Source: Rhodospirillaceae bacterium (GTDB lineage Bacteria > Pseudomonadota > Alphaproteobacteria > Rhodospirillales > Rhodospirillaceae). Taken from it: DNA of 64,000 nucleotides. The stretch spans positions 1 to 64,000 of the forward strand of contig JADZAK010000036.1 of assembly GCA_020852595.1 (NCBI GenBank). Direction: 5' to 3'. Position 1 is the stretch's first letter; each line of letters starts with the position of its first letter. The notes below the pieces were generated by a model that was not told the origin of the DNA, searched no databases, and saw nothing but the letters and a program-made list of their open reading frames with translations. Shown here piece after piece: positions 55,996 through 64,000 of this stretch. The translations under genes were made by a program, and so were the position numbers.

Positions 55996-58108
55996 GCTTC
56001 GTTCCCATCGCCGGGTCGCTGACGCCGTGTTCACCGGTTTCAGCGCGCCCGGCGGCACGGCGCGTTAGCCCCGCGCCGGAAAGCGTGAAATCGTACCAGT
56101 TTCCGCTTTCGGCAACGGACCACGCCTTGCTCGTCCGGCCGCCGGCCGCGATTGAGAGCTCTTCACCCGCCAGTCCGTACGCATTGTGCTCCAGCTTGAG
56201 AGTCGCGGGAGCCTTGCCCGTATTGCGGATCACCAGTTGAAGTTTCCGGGTCTTGGCCTGGTAGGTCACGTCGATCTCGGCCTGCGGGCCGGCCGCATCG
56301 CCCGCGAAGTCGCGGCGGAAGCCGTTTGGCGCGAGGACGAACAAGTCATAGCGGCCATTGTCCGCGGCGGTATCCCAAACATCTGAAATACGCTTGCCCG
56401 CTTCGACCGTATAGCGCCTCGGGATGCGGTCGAGATGCAGCCGGTCGTAAACATGGAACACCGCGCCTTGTTTGCCGGTATTGCGGAAATCGATCGTGAT
56501 TGTCTTGGCATCGACCTTGGACACGGCATTGAACGCGTACGGCAGCGCTCGCGAGGGACGCACGCCCGTTTCCTGGAACAAGGCCTCGTGCCTGGCCGGC
56601 GGCAGGATGCGCGGGCGCTGGATGTGATCGAGCACGATGGCCGAGGCGCCGCTGACGTCAGGCAACTTCGGGAAGGTAGGATCGTTCGGTGTTACGAAGT
56701 CGAAGGCCGAGGTCAAATCGCCCGAGACCGCGCGGTGCCACGGGGTGATCGCCGGGATGACGACGCCGAAGCGCTTTTCCAGAAACTGGCCGACGGAAGT
56801 GTGATCGAACACCTGCGAGCTCACCCAGCCGCCCTTGCTCCAGGGCGAGACCACATACATCGGAACGCGCGGGCCCATGCCGAAAGGGCGCACCAGGCCG
56901 CTCCAATCGTCCGTCTTGGCGATGTGCTTACGGTCGGGATCGTGAAAGTAGTGGCCGGCGAGATCGAGGGTCGCCTTGCCCTGCATCACGCCGTCGCGGT
57001 CATAGGACGGCGGCGCCGGGGGCGCCAGATGATCGAACAGGCCGTCGTTCTCGTCGAAGGTCTGGAAGAAGACCGTGCTCGCCCAAACCTCGGGGTTGGA
57101 CGTCAGGGCTTGAAGCACGCGCGCCGTGAACTCGGCTCCTTCCAATGGCGTCGATGCGCTCGGGTGCTCCGAATAGGGCGGTGAGGGCAGGATCCACGAC
57201 ACCGCCGGCAGCATGCCGTTCATGACATCGCGCTTCAGCTGCTCCAGTGACCACCAGCTCATGCCTTTTTCGTAAAGCGCGTCGCCCGGCTTGCAGGTGC
57301 GGAAGCTCTCGAACGCGAGGCCGCCGTGCATCGCGCCGGTCCAGTTGTTGTTCGGGTCCTGATAGATGCGCCAACTCACGCCGGCCTTCTCAAGGACGTC
57401 CGGAAGAGTCGGCCAGCGCAGGTTATTGCCGGCATAGGTGTAGCCGGGCTTCGGCAGCGCACCCTTGACCCAGCAGCGAAAATTGTCGGGCTCCGAGTAT
57501 TCGTCCGTCGCGTTGACGCCTTTGGCGCGCAGCTCCGGATCGTTGCTGGCGCCCGACCAGAACACCACGCGGTTCGGGTCCGTGCCCGCGGTTACGGAAC
57601 AATGATAGTGGTCGCAGATGGTGAAGGACTCGGCGAGCGCGAACTGGAACGGGATATCGTCGCGGCGATAGTGGCCCATGGTGTAAGGCGTCTTGTAGCG
57701 CGGCCACTCGGTCATGCGGCCCTGGCCCCAGGCGCCCTGCGCATCGGCATAGGAGTGCGGCGTGCCCGGCACGCGCAAGGCATCGGTGGTCTTGGTGTCC
57801 AGGTGGAACGGCATCATCTGGGATTCGCCGTCGGACTGGATCCAGACGTTCCTGCCGCCGTCCTGCGGGATCGGGTGACGGTCGCCGAACCCGCGCACAC
57901 CGCGCAGGCTGCCGAAGTAATGATCGAAGGAGCGGTTCTCCTGCATCAGGATCACGATGTGCTTCACATCCTTGATCGTGCCCGTGACCTGCTTGGCTTG
58001 AACGGCCAGAGCATCCCGGATAGCCGCGGGCAGAGCGGCAAGGGCCGCGCCCGCGCCGGTGGCGCTCGCGGCGGTCTTCAGGAATGAACGTCGATTCTGA
58101 TCGGCCAT
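55985..58108 (-). CDS. Tat-exported phospholipase C (phosphoesterase family)
   Basis: A 707-residue enzyme of the bacterial phosphocholine-preferring phospholipase C family. It starts with a twin-arginine signal (NRRSFLKTAA) and has the family signature HIVILMQENRSFDHYFGSLRG at about residues 50-70. Other family blocks are CDHYHCSVTAGTDPNR, SWRIYQDPNNNW and FDENDGLFDHLAPPAPP. Two C-terminal beta-rich domains follow. ATG 58108 fits the signal peptide; the longer open frame upstream (to 58225) is less likely. It is divergent from a receptor gene, suggesting use of released phosphate or choline. Confidence 0.9.
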   Translation of the reverse strand: MADQNRRSFLKTAASATGAGAALAALPAAIRDALAVQAKQVTGTIKDVKHIVILMQENRSFDHYFGSLRGVRGFGDRHPIPQDGGRNVWIQSDGESQMMPFHLDTKTTDALRVPGTPHSYADAQGAWGQGRMTEWPRYKTPYTMGHYRRDDIPFQFALAESFTICDHYHCSVTAGTDPNRVVFWSGASNDPELRAKGVNATDEYSEPDNFRCWVKGALPKPGYTYAGNNLRWPTLPDVLEKAGVSWRIYQDPNNNWTGAMHGGLAFESFRTCKPGDALYEKGMSWWSLEQLKRDVMNGMLPAVSWILPSPPYSEHPSASTPLEGAEFTARVLQALTSNPEVWASTVFFQTFDENDGLFDHLAPPAPPSYDRDGVMQGKATLDLAGHYFHDPDRKHIAKTDDWSGLVRPFGMGPRVPMYVVSPWSKGGWVSSQVFDHTSVGQFLEKRFGVVIPAITPWHRAVSGDLTSAFDFVTPNDPTFPKLPDVSGASAIVLDHIQRPRILPPARHEALFQETGVRPSRALPYAFNAVSKVDAKTITIDFRNTGKQGAVFHVYDRLHLDRIPRRYTVEAGKRISDVWDTAADNGRYDLFVLAPNGFRRDFAGDAAGPQAEIDVTYQAKTRKLQLVIRNTGKAPATLKLEHNAYGLAGEELSIAAGGRTSKAWSVAESGNWYDFTLSGAGLTRRAAGRAETGEHGVSDPAMGTKLIS

Positions 58109-58358
58109 AATACGGTCCCCTACTGAACGGTTGGACGGCAGTGTCGTCATCGGCGGTGTCTGTTTGCGTGAAACCACCGTGAAGAGTGCGTGACGTTTTG
58201 GCGGGAGGCGCATCCCGCATCTCACTTCACGCCGACGTCACGTCCGCTTCACGCCGTTGTCACCTCGCGCGCGTATAGCAGCGCGTCTGCCGGAGATGCG
58301 CGTGGGCGAGGGCGCGTCTTTTCCTTGTGCAGGGGAAATCACCAAGGAGATATTTGAA

Positions 58359-61133
58359 ATGTCCGATGGACATAACAGAGAAATCGCGCCGGCTCGCGGC
58401 CGCTCACGTTTTACCACCACCTCATTCGCCGCAATCTTGCTGACGTCGTGCAGCCTGACGAGCATCGCGCATGCACAGGCCGCCTCCGATACCGATAAGG
58501 CGCGGCAACTCGCGGCCGCGCAGCAGGAGCTTCACGATGCGCAGGACCGCGTGGCGCAGGCTCAGCGTGAGCTGGAAGCTGCGCAACGCGAACTCGCCGC
58601 TGCCGGCGGCGCGCAGGACCCCGTTGTTCAGGAAGCCGAGCCGGCCCCGCAGCAACTCGCACAGAATCATCAGGTTGCCGACGCCGGCATCGAAACCATC
58701 ACGGTCGAAGGCCAGCGCATCAACCGCGAAGCGGTTTCAGATACCGCTATCGACTTCTCCAAGTACGGCACGCAGGTCCAGGTCATCAGCGATGCCGAAA
58801 TCGCCACGGGCGGTTTCACCAACTTCGCCGAACTGGCCGGCGGTCTCATCCGCGGCGCCAACGTCGGTTATTCACCGGACGAAGGCGAATTCACCATCCG
58901 CATCGACGGCGGCACCGACCGCGACACGCTGCTGCTCGTCGACGGGGTTCCCACCTTCGACCGCGGCACGCCGCTGGAAGACATCTGGGGCGCGACCGCC
59001 ATCGACCCGCGGGTGATCGACTCCGTTGAAATATTCCGCGGCGGTCAGAGCCTTTATTACGGCGGCAACGGCGGCCTGGGCGTCGTATCGGTGAAGTACA
59101 AGCAGCCGGACGGCACCTTCAGGGGCGACATGGGCGTCTATTACGGTTCGTTCAAAACCCGTGAAATCTACGGCAACGTGTCCTTCCCGATCGACGCGGA
59201 AGGCCGGCACAGCCTGATGTTCTACGGCCGCTCCTACGCGACCGACTCCAATCCGATTTTCGATCGCGAGGCCTATTCGGACACCGTCCTGGAAGTCGGG
59301 GGCAAACACGACTTCCCGTACGAATATAAGTCCATCGGCGCCAAGTATCTGTGGAAGATGGGTGACGAGACCGAACTGCGCCTCGGCGCCGAGCTGGTCG
59401 GCACCTCGTTCCACGATCCGTTCCCGACGGACCACGTCTACAATCCGAACTGGGTCGACTTCCCGAAGTATAGCCTCCAGTTCCACAGCCAGGTCACCGA
59501 TAAGCTCAAGGTGGAAGCCGAGGCTTATTACTCGGCGCCTGAACTCTGGAACACCGAAGTCGACGTGCAGATCTGCCGTATCCCGCAGAGCGTGCTCAAC
59601 CCGGCGACGGGCCGCCCGTTCACGCTTGCGTCGGATTTCGAAGCCTTTGCGCGCGCCAACAACATCCCAACGGGCTGCGTGACCAACCCGGACGGCAGCA
59701 CCAAGGCCGACGGCGTATCGCGTCAGGGTTACTATGTCGACGCCAACGGCCAGATCAAAGGCACGCTCCAGAACCCGTTCCGCATCGGCGATCCGATGGG
59801 CACCGTGGTGCAGACCATCGCCAACTTCGGTTCGGGCGGGCCTGTGAAGGGCTACGGCGAAGGCACCCAACTCCGCGCCGGCTTCGTGGACTACGGCGCC
59901 AACGTGCGCGGCAAGTACCAGATCACCGATTGGTTAGCCACTGTTGTGGGTGTGCAGCGCACGACCTCCTACGACGCCTCGGCCGATGATTACGGCGTGT
60001 CGAAAGCGCACATCAACACCACCGGCATCTATGGCGACGTGCAGCTTGACCTCCCGATCCTGGAGGGCGCCAACGTGTCCTTCGGCGCCCGCAAGGACTT
60101 CAACAACCTCTTCGCCGACAACCTGATCTGGAAGTTCTCGGCCCGCCAGGAATTCGGTTCGGGCATCTACGCCCGCGCCAGCGGCGGCACCTCCTACAAC
60201 AGCCCGCGCGCCCAGGAAGCCGGTCTGTTCGGCAATACCCGCAACAATCCGACCATCAAGCCGCAGGAAGTCGAAACCTACGCCGCCGGCGTCGGTATCA
60301 ACGGTGACGTCATGGGCGGCACCTTCAACGTCGAAGCCGGTTACTTCACCACCGACATCACGAACCTGTTCGGCAGCGCCGCGATCCGCGACGTGTGTCC
60401 GGGTGTCGACCCGTCGCGCACGATCAATCCGAACATCATCACGCCGGTGGAGTTCTGCCGCACGTTCGCAAGCTTCGGCCTCACGGGCCTCAGCACGGCG
60501 TTTTTCAACACGAAGGCGCAGCAGAACATCAAGGGCTACACCCTGGATGTCTCCGTCGACCTCGATCAGATCCAGGCGGACGTCAGCTTCACCAAGCAGG
60601 AATCGCTTGAACCGAACCCGATCTTCGGCCTGATGGCTTTGCGCGCGGGCACGGGCGCGGCCCTGACGACGGTGGTTCCGGGCGCGGCGGGCGCCAACCC
60701 GACCCGTCAGGCGGGCGAACGTCCGGAGTGGATGATCTCGGCCCTCATGACCTACACCCCGACCGAACGTTGGGTGATCGCGCTCAATCCGCGCTGGCAG
60801 GGTCCCGAGTGGCTCTATGTCCAGAACAACGCGGCGCGCTTCGTCGACGCGTCAGGCGCCCGCACCAACCCGGACGTCAACTTCGGCAACTACTTCGTGC
60901 TCAACGGCTCCGTCCAGTACTACCTCGGCGAAGAGATGCAGCATCGTTTCCTGCTGCGCGCCGTCAACATCCTGGACAAAAAGTACTCCGAGCGCGGCGG
61001 CAACGCGGACAAGTCGTTCCACCGCGCGGGCGTGCGCGGCGAGATCGGCGTCAACGACCCGTCCTACTACTATACCTACCAGTTCTACGGTAAGCCGCGG
61101 TCGTTCTATCTGCAGTACGCCTACCAGTTCTAG
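58359..61133 (+). CDS. TonB-dependent receptor with N-terminal coiled coil
   Basis: A 924-residue outer-membrane receptor unrelated in detail to the other seven. After the signal peptide (ending AHAQA) there is a charged, Ala/Gln/Glu-rich heptad region (about 35-80: AAQQELHDAQDRVAQAQREL) predicted to be a coiled coil. A Pro-rich linker leads to ETITVEGQRIN. The plug then shows IDGGTDRDTLLLVDGVPTFD and VDSVEIFRGGQS-like blocks, followed by a barrel ending in YAYQF. ATG 58359 follows AAGGAG. It is divergently transcribed from the phospholipase C gene, suggesting shared control. Confidence 0.9.
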   Translation: MSDGHNREIAPARGRSRFTTTSFAAILLTSCSLTSIAHAQAASDTDKARQLAAAQQELHDAQDRVAQAQRELEAAQRELAAAGGAQDPVVQEAEPAPQQLAQNHQVADAGIETITVEGQRINREAVSDTAIDFSKYGTQVQVISDAEIATGGFTNFAELAGGLIRGANVGYSPDEGEFTIRIDGGTDRDTLLLVDGVPTFDRGTPLEDIWGATAIDPRVIDSVEIFRGGQSLYYGGNGGLGVVSVKYKQPDGTFRGDMGVYYGSFKTREIYGNVSFPIDAEGRHSLMFYGRSYATDSNPIFDREAYSDTVLEVGGKHDFPYEYKSIGAKYLWKMGDETELRLGAELVGTSFHDPFPTDHVYNPNWVDFPKYSLQFHSQVTDKLKVEAEAYYSAPELWNTEVDVQICRIPQSVLNPATGRPFTLASDFEAFARANNIPTGCVTNPDGSTKADGVSRQGYYVDANGQIKGTLQNPFRIGDPMGTVVQTIANFGSGGPVKGYGEGTQLRAGFVDYGANVRGKYQITDWLATVVGVQRTTSYDASADDYGVSKAHINTTGIYGDVQLDLPILEGANVSFGARKDFNNLFADNLIWKFSARQEFGSGIYARASGGTSYNSPRAQEAGLFGNTRNNPTIKPQEVETYAAGVGINGDVMGGTFNVEAGYFTTDITNLFGSAAIRDVCPGVDPSRTINPNIITPVEFCRTFASFGLTGLSTAFFNTKAQQNIKGYTLDVSVDLDQIQADVSFTKQESLEPNPIFGLMALRAGTGAALTTVVPGAAGANPTRQAGERPEWMISALMTYTPTERWVIALNPRWQGPEWLYVQNNAARFVDASGARTNPDVNFGNYFVLNGSVQYYLGEEMQHRFLLRAVNILDKKYSERGGNADKSFHRAGVRGEIGVNDPSYYYTYQFYGKPRSFYLQYAYQF

Positions 61134-61145
61134 GCTTCGAAAACG

Positions 61146-61170
61146 GGGCGGATCCATTTAGGGTCCGCCC
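61146..61170 (+). terminator. Hairpin after the coiled-coil receptor
   Basis: A 10-bp stem (GGGCGGATCC / GGGTCCGCCC, one G-T pair), ATTTA loop, without a T-run. Confidence 0.5.
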
Positions 61171-61322
61171 TGGAAGCTTGGGGGCGATGATCTCACGCCG
61201 CCCGCGCGTGGGTCGCAACTTCTGCGGTTCGATGCCACCATCGATACCCGCGACGGCTAGCGGCCCTCCCGGCGACCGGCTAAAAAAGCCGGGCCCGGCG
61301 CCTTGGCCGGGCGAGCGGGAGA

Positions 61323-62126
61323 ATGCGTGTGCAGTTAGCGACCTTGCGCCTTCGTGATGGAAATCGCGTCGCCACTCAGATGCCGGGCGACGAAGTCACG
61401 GCGCGCGCCGTCGGCGTATGTGTGAACACGCCGGCCGATGCCCCGGATATACGGCTTTCTTTCAAAGGCCCCGAGAATCAGCCCATCGAACTGCATGCCC
61501 GCGAGATCGTGGGCATCGAGATGGATCCGCCCTATTGCCTGATCGAGAATTTCCTGTCTCCGGAAGAAGTCGAGCGTGCGATGGCTCACGCGCTCGCGCA
61601 TGAAGCCCAGTTCCGGGATTCGACGGTCTCACTGGCGGGCAACCAGGGCGAATTCAAGCCGGATTACGAACTCCGCCGCTCGCGCATCCTGGACAACGTC
61701 GCCGATGTCGCGCCCATGGTCGGCCAGGCGCTGTTCAAGGCGATGCCGCGGATTTTCACCGCCATCGGCATGCCGCCGATCAACTTCCGCTCCATGGAGC
61801 TGCAGTTATCGGCGCACGGCGACGGCGATTACTTCAATACCCACACGGACAACGGCCTGCCCGACATCGCGCATCGCACCGTCACCTTTGTCTATTATTT
61901 CCACCGCGAACCGAAGCGGTTCACCGGCGGGCATCTCAAGCTCTACAAGACCGTGATCCACGAAGGCACGCATTCCTTCGGCGACCTCGTGGCCGATATC
62001 GACCCGCCGGGCAATGGCCTCATGGTGTTCCCGAGTTACATCCAGCACGAGGTCACGTCCATTCAATGCCCATCGTCGGCCCTTGAGGACCAGCGGCTGA
62101 CGTTGAACGGCTGGCTGGTGGCCTAA
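61323..62126 (+). CDS. 2-oxoglutarate/Fe(II)-dependent oxygenase
   Basis: A 267-residue prolyl-4-hydroxylase-like dioxygenase, coupling oxidation of 2-oxoglutarate to substrate hydroxylation. The iron ligands are predicted as His174 and Asp176 (NTHTDNG) and His242 (YIQHEV). Arg258 (EDQRLTLNGWL) is expected to bind 2-oxoglutarate. An N-terminal region of about 60 residues precedes YCLIENFLSPEE. ATG 61323 follows a purine-rich GCGGGAGA; ATG 61380 (MPGDEV) is an alternative. It lies between two receptor genes; related hydroxylases are often found beside iron or siderophore receptors. Confidence 0.85.
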   Translation: MRVQLATLRLRDGNRVATQMPGDEVTARAVGVCVNTPADAPDIRLSFKGPENQPIELHAREIVGIEMDPPYCLIENFLSPEEVERAMAHALAHEAQFRDSTVSLAGNQGEFKPDYELRRSRILDNVADVAPMVGQALFKAMPRIFTAIGMPPINFRSMELQLSAHGDGDYFNTHTDNGLPDIAHRTVTFVYYFHREPKRFTGGHLKLYKTVIHEGTHSFGDLVADIDPPGNGLMVFPSYIQHEVTSIQCPSSALEDQRLTLNGWLVA

Positions 62127-62127
62127 C

Positions 62128-64000
62128 TTAGAAGGTGCCGCGCAGGCTGATCATGAACATGCGGTCCCATTCGGTCACATAGTTCTCCGTGCGTGAGATC
62201 GTTCCGGCGATGACGTCATTGGCGTAGACGACGCGGCGCTGGAATTCCCGTGTCCGCTGCGGCATCAGGCCGTAGCCTTCCACGCGCATGGTCAGGCGGG
62301 GCGTCAGGGTCTTCTCGGCGAAGGCGTCCAGGCGCGGGCCCGAGGCGGACCATCTATAGACGCGGATGTCGCTGAACAGGCGTTCGCCCCCGAACGCGCG
62401 GTAGTTGACGCCGTAGTTGAAACCCCACGCCGTCACGTCGTGGCGGAAGCCCATCTGCAATTCGTGATCCCAGATATTGTCGGCGGCCTGCGTTTCGCCG
62501 ACGCGGTGTTTGCCGCCGAGGAAGGGGTCGGTGCCTTCCGCCCGTTGGCGCAGGTAACGCGCGTCGAGGGTCACGTCGGGCAAGCCGATCGCGGCCATGC
62601 GCACGCTGGCTTTGACCTCGGCGCCGTAGTGTTTGGCCTTGCCGATATTGCCTTGGGCCGACACGCGCGTGCCGTCCGGCTCGACGCGGAACAGGACATA
62701 GCCGATGTGGTCTTCGATCCGGTTGTAGAAGGCGCGCGCTTCGATCAGGCCCTGATCGTTGGGGAGGCGGCGCTGGTAGCCGGTTTCGAACTCCCACTGG
62801 CGTTCCGGCCGGATGCCCGGATTGCCTTCGTCGATCTCGTTGTCCACCAGGTCGAACTGCGGCACGAACAGGCCGAAGTCGAGCTGGCCCACCTTGCGGC
62901 CGATCTGGAAGCGCAATTGATCGGACTTCGTGATGTCATAGCGCAGGTCCGCGCGGGGTTTCGGGTAAACGTAAGTGTGCTTGCCGCTGCCGGGGAAATT
63001 GTTCGAGATGCGCGACATCTCCACGATGACCGAGCTGTTCAGCGACAGGTTCGATGTGATCTGCCACGTATGATTGGCGAAAGCTTCGCCGCGGATTTCC
63101 TGCACGCGCGCGTTGCCGGTCGGGATGGCGATCTCTTCGACCTTCAGGTCGCCGTTGCGGTCGAAGAAGGGGCGCAGCTGCTGCTGGAGCACGTTGCGCG
63201 CAACTTCGCCGCCAAGCTCCAGGGTCTGTCCCGCCGCGAGCGGAAAGGCGAAGGTCGGGCGCACGATGGATTCGGTATTCGTCGGAATGCGGATGTTCCG
63301 GTTCAGCTCGGTGACGACGTTCCCGTTGATGAAGTTGCGGTACTCGTCGTTGGGGACGCGCGTGTAGGAATGAATGAACAGGATATTCAAGCGGCTTGCG
63401 CCGATCAGCGCCTCATAGTCGCCCCCGATCTCCCACTTGTTCTGCCACCCCTGATGGCCGCGCTTGATCTCCGTCGCATTGACGACGGGCGCGCCCGAGG
63501 GGTTGTAACGCGTGATGCCGATATCGCTGTCGCTGTCGGCTTCACGCGGCTCCATGGACCCGTTCAGGCGCAGGATGTCGCCGTTCTCGAAGTTGTAGGT
63601 GAGGTCGGCCGTCAGCGTGTACTGGTTCTGGATATAACGCGCACGGTCGCTGCGCAGATCCCGGACCACACCGTTCGGATAGAAATAGCGCTCGGTCTTG
63701 GTGAGTTCGCGCCAGTAGGGATAGCCGCGATTCCAGGCGTCACGGCGCACGCTGACAATGTAATCGAGCGAACCCACGCTATCGCTGTAGGAAATCAGCC
63801 CGTCGCCGTCATAGACGTCGTCGTCGTTGAAGCGGAAGGCGGCCTGCCACGAGCCGGAGCCCGTGCTCGCGCCTTCTTCCAGGACGACGTTCACCATCAA
63901 GCCCTCGCTCTGGACGTTGGCGTCGGCGTTGTTGCCGCGGATCAACTCGATGCGCAGCACGTTCGCGCTTTGAATGCGCTTCAGCGCCGCGAGGATCTGG
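62128..64000 (-). CDS. TonB-dependent receptor, 3' part (cut by the window end)
   Basis: The C-terminal part (over 620 residues) of an outer-membrane receptor; the frame stays open to the window edge. The first visible residues, ILAALKRIQSANVLRIELIR, are the end of a plug domain, followed by GNNADANVQSEGLMVNVVL and a full beta-barrel ending in SLRGTF, with the terminal Phe. It is of a different subfamily from the GYEAPTPVSV receptors, lacking the two Cys-pair motifs. It is convergent with the oxygenase gene, whose stop it almost touches. Confidence 0.88.
   Translation of the reverse strand, partial: QILAALKRIQSANVLRIELIRGNNADANVQSEGLMVNVVLEEGASTGSGSWQAAFRFNDDDVYDGDGLISYSDSVGSLDYIVSVRRDAWNRGYPYWRELTKTERYFYPNGVVRDLRSDRARYIQNQYTLTADLTYNFENGDILRLNGSMEPREADSDSDIGITRYNPSGAPVVNATEIKRGHQGWQNKWEIGGDYEALIGASRLNILFIHSYTRVPNDEYRNFINGNVVTELNRNIRIPTNTESIVRPTFAFPLAAGQTLELGGEVARNVLQQQLRPFFDRNGDLKVEEIAIPTGNARVQEIRGEAFANHTWQITSNLSLNSSVIVEMSRISNNFPGSGKHTYVYPKPRADLRYDITKSDQLRFQIGRKVGQLDFGLFVPQFDLVDNEIDEGNPGIRPERQWEFETGYQRRLPNDQGLIEARAFYNRIEDHIGYVLFRVEPDGTRVSAQGNIGKAKHYGAEVKASVRMAAIGLPDVTLDARYLRQRAEGTDPFLGGKHRVGETQAADNIWDHELQMGFRHDVTAWGFNYGVNYRAFGGERLFSDIRVYRWSASGPRLDAFAEKTLTPRLTMRVEGYGLMPQRTREFQRRVVYANDVIAGTISRTENYVTEWDRMFMISLRGTF

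Overview
The window is GC-rich, densely coded DNA from a bacterium with an outer membrane, most likely an alphaproteobacterium. The evidence is many TonB-dependent receptors of the 'GYEAPTPVSV' type seen in Sphingomonadales, Caulobacterales and Rhizomicrobium-like genomes, a motility/chemotaxis operon with a soluble PAS-type receptor, and twin-arginine exported enzymes. The genus cannot be fixed from sequence reading alone. No rRNA, tRNA, CRISPR array, integrase or transposase was recognised.

Layout. (1) 1-7.3 kb: the 3' part of a very large repeat-built two-partner-secretion adhesin and its TpsB outer-membrane transporter. (2) 7.5-13.2 kb: a YkgJ-type cysteine-cluster protein, a TonB-dependent receptor on the minus strand, and a small cassette of an unknown protein, an HTTM-like membrane protein and a DCC thiol-disulfide oxidoreductase. 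(3) 13.3-25.6 kb: a co-oriented, tightly packed chemotaxis cluster: LuxR-type response regulator, PAS-PAS methyl-accepting protein, small ORF, CheA, CheW, CheY, CheB, CheR, unknown, CheY, CheZ, unknown, PilZ protein, CheY-like protein. Several junctions are ATGA overlaps. (4) 25.6-52.9 kb: a nutrient-uptake region with a probable asparaginase lipoprotein, a Tat-exported DUF1552 protein, two receptors, a VOC protein, a secreted COG4315-repeat protein, an unknown secreted protein, four tandem paralogous receptors, and an amidase lipoprotein. (5) 53.0-64.0 kb: an AceE-like thiamine-diphosphate enzyme, a c556-type cytochrome, a Tat-exported phospholipase C, a receptor with an N-terminal coiled coil, a 2-oxoglutarate/Fe(II) oxygenase and the 3' part of a further receptor cut by the window end.

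How it fits together. The chemotaxis block looks like a complete signalling circuit: soluble sensor, CheA/CheW, adaptation enzymes, several CheY proteins and the CheZ phosphatase. Two unknown proteins and one very small ORF are embedded in it and may be accessory parts. The uptake region has seven receptors of one family, sharing two extracellular-type cysteine motifs and an F-x-M C-terminus, interspersed with exported amide-bond hydrolases. That suggests, but does not prove, uptake of nitrogen-containing substrates.

The strongest unexplained signals are: DNA patches shared between tandem receptors (gene conversion), a conserved upstream motif in front of three of the four, a 5'-leader hairpin beside a receptor ribosome-binding site, a duplicated peptide in the CheA linker where a P2 domain would be expected, and a near-consensus promoter driving a tiny ORF that contains phased TGTCGCA repeats.
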